From contig NC_073693.1 in assembly GCF_029784155.1 (NCBI RefSeq), positions 235,480,447 to 235,544,446 of the forward strand: a DNA stretch of 64,000 nt, written 5' to 3'. The notes below the pieces were generated by a model. The model was not told the DNA's origin. It searched no databases and saw nothing but the letters and a program-made list of their open reading frames with translations. This document shows, piece by piece, positions 58,147-64,000 of this stretch. Numbering within the stretch: the stretch's first letter is position 1; the number at the start of each line of letters is the position of its first letter. This stretch comes from Uranotaenia lowii (lineage: Eukaryota > Arthropoda > Insecta > Diptera > Culicidae). The translations under genes and the position numbers were made by a program.

Positions 58147-58237
58147 CAACTGGCAAGTATTTTCGTTTTAATTTTCACCGAAAAAAGTCGATAAAAACAA
58201 CATACAATTCCTCGTGGAGATTAACCAGTTAATCAAC

Positions 58238-58665
58238 GAATCCAAACAAAGCGAAGGCTTTAGCTGTCGTTGTCGCGATATGCTGATTAAACGCGAGCTT
58301 CTGACCAAATGTTTCTCCTAGATCCTTAATGATGACAACTCTTTCGAGCGGAGTGCCACCAAAAGCATAATTGTAGACCAAAAAGTTTCTGGTTCTAAAA
58401 AAGCTGATGCACTTGCACTTATCGGCGTTTAGTTACATTCCATGTTTTCCACACCATGCGAGAAGTCTGTTAATGTCTTCTTGAAGTCCAGCGCAGTCGA
58501 CTCTTGAATCAACAATCCGGTACATTTTCAAATCATCTCCGGATTCCATCCGGACCTGGACTTTTTAATGAAAATAGAATCTCATAGAGTATTTTCTAGA
58601 GAAACTTAATTTCTGTGCCGTTTGACATATTTTCAAAGTACATGTTGAAAATAAGGAGTTCGCTC
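58238..58665 (-). pseudogene. Jockey-like reverse transcriptase, N-terminal piece
   Basis: Minus-strand reading: GDDLKMYRIVDSRVDCAGLQ (the YADD box, with tyrosine and alanine replaced), DINRLLAWCGKHGM, a stop, then LNADKCKC-like residues, AFGGTPLERVVIIKDLG and FNQHIATTTAKAF. These are the catalytic and following blocks of a Jockey-group reverse transcriptase. The stretch 58560-58665 may be the preceding block (LLIFNMYFENMSNG) but is weaker. Stops and frame changes make it a pseudogene. It is opposite in strand to the adjacent gag-only element. Confidence 0.82.
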
Positions 58666-58770
58666 ATCGATTAAAAGGCAGTGATTTTTTTCTGTGGATA
58701 AAGAATAGGATAGCGCGCGGTGATGAGCCCATCACCGAGTGACCATCCAAACCAGACTATTCCGGAATGA

Positions 58771-59157
58771 ATGGATGCCCAAAGTTTACACGGACGGTTA
58801 TATTATTTAACACTTCAAGGTGCCGAAGGAAAAGAACTACCGAGAAACCCGTTTTTGATTGGCCGTTCAATCGAGAACTTTGCGGGTAAAATTGAAGGAG
58901 CCTTTTATGAGAAATCCCGGAAATGGTACGTGCTGAAGATAAGAAACAAGAATCAAGGAAGGCAGCTGACAACACTAACAACTCTTTTAGACGGTACACC
59001 TATTGTAATAGGTCGCCATCCAAGTTTGAACCAACGAAAATTGGTGGTTACTTGTCGAGAAGTAGATGGCATAGATGAAAAACTACTGTTAGATGAATTG
59101 AAACCTCACAAAATCATTGATGTCCGCCGCATAACAAAAAAACTACAGCAAGAATAG
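58771..59157 (+). pseudogene. LINE ORF1 (gag-like) N-terminal part
   Basis: A 128-codon frame with LPRNPFLIGRSIENFAGKIE, RKWYVLKIRNKNQGRQLTTL, DGTPIVIGRHPSLNQRKLVV and DELKPHKIIDVRRITKK, the conserved pattern of the Jockey-group ORF1 RNA-binding region preceding zinc knuckles. It ends in a double stop (TAGTAG). The continuation in other frames reads FLTISSTIFPEFINFG and, after a second shift, ANCQEITYCGNCKTTG with CP following, a reduced zinc-knuckle region. RNA-binding nucleocapsid-like role in the parent family; pseudogene here. Confidence 0.78.
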
Positions 59158-59411
59158 TAGGTTCATCAACTTCATTTCTCACTATCAGTAGCACAATATT
59201 TCCGGAATTCATTAATTTCGGACTCCTCCTTGGCATGCAAAAATTACTCACAAAATCACGAGAGCGCTAACTGCCAAGAAATAACCTATTGTGGAAACTG
59301 CAAAACTACAGGTCTTTCCCTTCTGGATCAAAAATGCCCCATTTGGACAGCAGAATCATCAGCCCTGAAACTCAGCATCGATAAGAATATCCTTATCAAC
59401 TAGCCCGAAGA

Positions 59412-59780
59412 ATGATTCACACGAGCAACAATTCCATGAGCTACGCGAATGCAGTCAAATCGAACACCACCCAACAAAGCACCAGTAACCAGCAACAACT
59501 CCAAACAATAGAAGAACCTCACCAGCAGACGAGCCTGATGAACCAAAAAAGAACGCATGAGAAACCGCACACTCCAACAACACCACAACTTCTCCAGACT
59601 GATGTCATCAGTTTGGATTTAAATTCACCGCTTCGAAAAAGGACCCCGCTTCCAACCCCTCTTCCAGCAACTTCGTCAAAAGAAGTTGTCTGTGAAGATA
59701 AGGTACAACCAAATTGCTCCTCTCGGTCAGTTGTAACGCGTAGTATGCAGCAGGTACGACCGCCAGAGATACGCAAATAA
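59412..59780 (+). pseudogene. LINE ORF1 C-terminal part
   Basis: A 122-codon frame with SMSYANAVK, typical of the linker after the zinc knuckles in Jockey-group ORF1, followed by a Q/T/P-rich low-complexity tail ending VTRSMQQVRPPEIRK. It belongs to the same gag as 58771-59157. After its stop only 3' UTR-like sequence follows. Confidence 0.6.
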
Positions 59781-59925
59781 TCCTTCCTCCTTTTACCCTT
59801 CCACATCCTATTTCCTTCCTCCCTCTCCAAATAATTAAGTAAAAAGTGACCATCGACAATGTTATAGTTTTATCATAAGTTAAATGCCTAAATAAACGCT
59901 AATTTGAAAAATAAAAAAAATGTTT

Positions 59926-60219
59926 TGAAAATAAAATTTGAATATATCTCTACTGGGCTTAAATTCTATAGTAACAGCACCTAACTATAAATTTAATACC
60001 TTTCATTATCTCTGTCGTAATGGCGATGAAGGTTTAAAAAAAAATATTTGAATTATTATTCAAACAATATATGAAAAATGATATTTCTAAAGAAATAAAA
60101 TCTAAAGAAAACTATCCTAGTTGAAAAGGATATGTTTCAGACCAGTTTTGAATCTGCTGTATAGAATGTCGTAAAACGGTTTCTCATTAAAGGATTTAAT
60201 CATTTACCAAACCATGAGA
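59926..60219. other. Unassigned AT-rich sequence
   Basis: Nothing recognised. Confidence 0.4.
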
Positions 60220-60970
60220 TCTAATTTTCCCTCCGTGCGTCGTTACCCTCGCAAGGTTAGGAGGAAGGAGGAATAAAGTCCGTAATATGAGTTCGACCCC
60301 GACGATCAACATTAGCTACGAGCTCTCCTCCACACAGATTCACTTCTTCCGTGTCGCCTCTCTGTCATCCGACATCTTCCTCGGTGTCATTCGTTTGGCC
60401 CCGGTTGAAGTGTAGATTTGTCACGTATCTCATATAAAATAATTAACTTTTTATAGCCTTTCGCTCTCTGGCCGAGATCTTCTTCCTGGTTTCGTGCGTG
60501 CGTGCGTGCACATTTGCGACAGGTTTCCAGTGAACGTGCCAGAAATCACTATCTGGATTCCGGCAGGAAAAGAGCGAACGAAGAAGACGAACATCAAAGA
60601 CGCAGAAGAAGTCAGGTACCTTGCTCCTAACTAGTACGTTGTCTTGACGCGCCGCCAAGGAAGAAGCTAAGGTAAACAGGTCAGTTTCATCAGGTGACAG
60701 CAGCGTTTTCTGGCAGGCCTCCAGGGCAGGGGTCGCGACGAAGTATAACTGACTTTATGTTGTTAGGATGAGCTAAACATTGACTAGCGGTCCTACTAAG
60801 TGCCATCGTCTTTGGCTGGAAGGTGGGTTCAGGGATAACGGAAAACTGTCGCTGGCTGGCTGACAGTCTCGTTGAGCTCCACTGCTAATTAAATTGAATG
60901 TTGGGAAAATGATGATAAATTTCGGGCTTCCTGCTCTGGTTTTAGTTGAAGGAGAAGGAATTATCACACG
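60220..60970. other. GC-richer island, unassigned
   Basis: Short frames on the minus strand only (71 and 64 codons). TATAAAA-like sequence at about 60433 and GTGCGTGCGTGCGTGC at 60496-60511. Several AGGTA or AAGGTAAA donor-like sites (60614, 60669) would fit an untranslated first exon, but nothing confirms transcription. Confidence 0.3.
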
Positions 60971-61155
60971 GAAAAGTGTACGCGAATATTTTGTTGTATC
61001 ATTACTTTAAAAAATAAACATATTCGTTATAGAAATTGAATTTTGTTTTAATTAAGACATCCCAAAAAAATGATACATAACCGCTACATTCAAACAAAAC
61101 AAGAAAACATTTTATGGAATTTTCATCCTGTTGGATAATTCATACCAAAAACAAA

Positions 61156-61236
61156 CAGGGAGAAATGAACTCCCTGCAACATCTCATCCCGGCTTGCCAG
61201 TCCGATATCTTACCCAGTGCGCCATTTGAGTCGGTA
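61156..61236 (-). mobile_element. tRNA-like SINE remnant
   Basis: The minus strand reads TGGCGCACTGGGTAAGATA (good box A), CGGACTGGCAAGCCGGGATGAG and TGTTGCAGGG, followed by a worn box B region. The order is that of a tRNA head found in insect SINEs. No 3' body or tail recognised. Confidence 0.5.
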
Positions 61237-61450
61237 AGTTTCCACAGCCCAGATACTTGAGGAAAATATCTGGAAAGCTTAGCTAGAATGATTCCGGAAT
61301 TTATGGTTCCAAAAAAACATTGAAATCAAGGTTGCCGGAATCACAGAATAATATATAATTTCACAGAATTTCGATAATATTTTCGTCACAGAATCAGTGA
61401 CACAGAAAACAGAATTTTTTAATTTTTTCTCAGATCTTACAGAAATTGTA

Positions 61451-62368
61451 TAGGGGAGAGTGGGGTATCGTGGGCCATGGGGAAACGTGGGCCACTTTTA
61501 ATATCTCAGTTGTGTGTTGAGATAAAAATCTCAAACCAACTGCAATCGTCGTCGCTTTGCGTGAGCATATATTGCTATATGTTGTTAACTGAAATACACA
61601 TCATATGCTTCTTTTATTCAACAAGCTAAAAAAAGTTAGAAAAATTTACTTACATAATTAAAAAAAACACTCGCTATTTTCATCGATGGGGAACCTAAAG
61701 TGCATAACAAAAATATGCTCATACGCTTATGATCTTAGTTTTGTCATGATCTTTCACGTGAAAAAGGAATTTTTGATGAAACATCAATAAGGCACTCAAA
61801 CGCAACCAATTTGCAAATCATAGCTTGTGGGGAATCGTGTGCCACACATCTTGAACCACCTACATTTTTATGTTTTTATATACATTCAGAACTTAAAATA
61901 CGTTTTTCCTATCTGTAAAGTTTTCTTATGCCAAATAAAGAGTTATGAAAAATATTTTGTCCATCCTATATAAGAAATTTTGCCAAAACGTTCGCAAGCC
62001 AGGTTTTTGAATCTATGCGATCATACACAACTCTCTTTTTTATTTCATCATCTGAAATTGCTTTAAAATAACGAAATGAATTAGGAAATCACAGTTTTGG
62101 GTCAACTCATAAACTTTGCATGTTATTTAGTCAATTTGGATTTGGTGGCCCACGATTCCCCACCATTTTTCAAAATCCAAAAAATATTGCTTTTTTTCAA
62201 ACAGTCAGAATTTGGGGAAAAAAACTTATTAAAAATTATAAAAAAAAATACCTTATGATACCTTGGAAATGTAGGAAACCATACCATTTTTTATTTTCAT
62301 TTTATCTTTTATAACAAAGAAGTTATGGAACAACGAAAAAAAGTGGCCCATGATTCCCAACTCTCCCA
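61451..62368. mobile_element. 918-bp TA-flanked MITE (GGGGAGAGTGGGG ends)
   Basis: Left TAGGGGAGAGTGGGGTATCG and right complement TGGGAGAGTTGGGAATCATG, both continuing to GGGCCA. TA flanks at 61449-61450 and 62369-62370. The GGGAATCGTG / GGCCCACGATTCCCCAC motif also occurs internally near 61830 and 62140. No transposase. The 64-codon frame at 62120 is incidental. Confidence 0.8.
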
Positions 62369-62370
62369 TA

Positions 62371-64000
62371 CTTTTTCCAAATGAAAATTTTTTATGTTCT
62401 TATTTACCATGGATTTCTGGTCAAAATCATGAACATGTAATAAAACTAAAACTGTTTATTGGTTTCGATCATATCTATTGTAAAAATAATCATATTTAGC
62501 ATGTTTTTTCAGTGAAAATCGAATTAAAATACCATAAAATCTTGTCACAAAACTTTGGAGTCAAAACAAAAAACTACATAGTTTTTGTTTGTCAAAAACA
62601 CAGAATAATTTCCGGCAATCTTGATTGAAATTCGAAGTCGAAGTATTCAGTTTATTGTTACTGAACTTCAGTTTGGACCATTATTGGACAAAAATTCTTA
62701 TTCGAATCTTGACTCTGCTTCGTAAACTTTCATGTTCGAAACTCATCCTTTCAGAATAAAAAATGAAAAAATTTTAAATTACAAACCACTGATAAGTTTT
62801 GAAATTTTTTTCTCAAAGAAAGTTTCATTATGGAGATCCAGAATTGTATAATCTGAAACAGTTCCATCATGTGCAATTTTCTTTTATATTTACAAGTTGA
62901 ATATCGAATAAATAACTCATGAAAGAACTCACATTGAAATCCAACATCTCAGAACTCAAATATGAGATTTTTGGTTGAGGATTCTGTTCCAAACTTCTCT
63001 ATTTGGCTTAGTATCAGTAAAAATAATTGACTGGAACTTAGATTCAAAAATGGTTTTCAAATTCGAAATTCAGATTTCGAACTCAGATTCAAGGCAGAAT
63101 CTACTCAGTTTCGGAATTATTATCAAAAATTCAGATTCAGCTCGAAGTTAAGTTAAACAAGATTAAAATATCAATGTAAAAATTTTCACTTAAGAAAATT
63201 ACAGGCGATTTCAAATTCATAATTTTGATTCTGGATTCTTTTAGATAAGTTAACCACCGTTAATTAAGTTTTTTGTAAATTATTTTTCGGCATATCGGTG
63301 AAATGTATGTTCTTGGAGAAAGAGCATCAGAAATGAAATTGATGAAGATGGATAGAAAAGTAAGAAGAAAATTTACAGATGTTGAAAAGAGCGAACGAGC
63401 ATTTTGCCGAGGAAAACTTATTATTCTGGATTCAAAATTCTAATTTTAAATTCAATCAGAGTCAGTTTGGATCACAAACCAGAAAAAAAATCACAAACAC
63501 AAAAAAAAAATAGATTTTTTAGAAATCTGCATTTTTTTGTCTATTTAATTGAAAATATATTTGACTGTTTTTTTTAGACAATATTTATATTGCAGATGCT
63601 TGTTGAAAAAAGTTTCCAACTTAAATCTTTAATTTTCATCGAGTTTACAAGAGCAGGAAATGCATCTGATTTGAACCGCAAATTTAATCTCTTACTTTTA
63701 TTTCTCAATATTTGAAAAATGTTTACCAATGCCTCAAATGTTCATGCTTGTCGTTAAAAAGATCTACTACTACTACTTTCTTATTAAAGTAAATAAAAAT
63801 TTAAATCAAATAAAAAAATGGCAACTTCTAACACATAATTTTAAAATTTAGAAATTAAATTTTTTTTAACTTTTTTCATGTATGCATTGTTCAAGCAGAA
63901 GTTATATCTATAGGAAAAATTTTGGTCATCTCTAGGACCTACAATCTGAGTTCAGGGCATTTTATTTTACGATAAAAATATGACGTTGACAAATCCTAAT
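62371..64000. other. Unassigned AT-rich sequence
   Basis: No gene, RNA or pairable termini. From about 62990 to 63250 the phrase 'attcagattc / ttcgaattca' recurs imperfectly many times, suggesting a decayed low-order repeat. Confidence 0.45.

Larger units (their letters stand above)
57405..58237 (+). mobile_element. Penelope-like element remnant
   Basis: Flanked by a 12-bp target duplication GAATCCAAACAA (57393-57404 and 58238-58249). The ends are inverted: 57405-57545 and about 58070-58195 are reverse complements around GCCAGTTGGTCCAAACGTTT. A GIY-YIG nuclease remnant lies between (57706-57853). The reverse transcriptase is absent, so the copy is 5'-truncated. Partial inverted terminal repeats and a GIY-YIG domain are hallmarks of Penelope-like elements. 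Both ends carry hammerhead-type motifs. Confidence 0.88.
58672..59925 (+). mobile_element. Gag-only Jockey-type non-LTR element
   Basis: A leader (58672-58770), an ORF1/gag-like coding region (58771-59777, broken by frameshifts), a C/T-rich 3' untranslated region and an A-rich end with TAAATAAACG at about 59889-59900. No endonuclease or reverse transcriptase follows gag; the coding region goes straight to a 3' UTR. This resembles ORF1-only derivatives known in other LINE groups (for example HAL1 in mammals). It would have relied on enzymes supplied by a full-length relative. The exact 5' end and target duplication were not found. Confidence 0.7.

Overview
Eukaryotic, AT-rich, gene-poor DNA, most consistent with a dipteran and probably a mosquito. 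That assignment is an inference from the mix of mobile elements, not from a marker gene. I find no complete host protein-coding gene, rRNA or convincing functional tRNA. The long open frames are fragments of retroelement proteins, readings of a 9-bp minisatellite, or chance ORFs. The window is best read as intergenic or intronic sequence built from nested mobile elements, separated by a few GC-richer islands that I cannot assign (about 2.9-3.9, 9.8-11.5, 14.75-15.4, 19.3-20.0, 28.5-29.3, 39.6-40.7, 49.7-50.6 and 60.2-61.0 kb).

Left part (0-15 kb): a full-length tRNA-derived SINE with a 12-bp target duplication sits inside a palindromic element. Two large foldback elements follow (0.92-1.27 and 5.26-6.11 kb). 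Next come the left end of a TTAA-flanked element, a 3.6-kb unit bracketed by a 26-bp direct repeat and holding a 998-bp TA-flanked element, a hammerhead-like remnant of a Penelope-like element, and two MITEs.

Middle (15-47 kb): a TTA-flanked MITE; an RTE-type LINE on the minus strand whose reverse transcriptase lost its catalytic YADD segment by internal deletion; a Helitron ending in CTAGT with internal ~125-bp units; two more copies of a ~945-bp TA-flanked MITE (three in the window); a hAT-like element; a (ATTGTCAAA)n minisatellite; and a long AT-rich background.

Right part (47-64 kb): the densest nest. A 5'-truncated SINE has a 14-bp target duplication, one copy of which was used as the TTAA target of a 1.8-kb foldback element. 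A 3.3-kb long-inverted-repeat element carries two further MITEs. At 54.3-58.7 kb a minus-strand Jockey-like reverse transcriptase was split by a Penelope-like element (12-bp target duplication, GIY-YIG nuclease remnant, two hammerhead ribozyme motifs in inverted orientation) and by a 2.7-kb TTAA element. The latter itself contains a poly-G/poly-C-ended TTAA element and a tRNA-headed SINE. Next to it lies a gag-only Jockey-type retroelement (58.7-59.9 kb).

The two observations I rate highest are: (1) a family of non-autonomous TTAA elements sharing a CACTA-like terminus, an internal ATATACCTATTC block and a subterminal GTCAAA(A)TGAC palindrome, seen in two divergent members; and (2) the hammerhead ribozymes in Penelope-like remnants. 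Insertion order in several nests can be read directly from target duplications.
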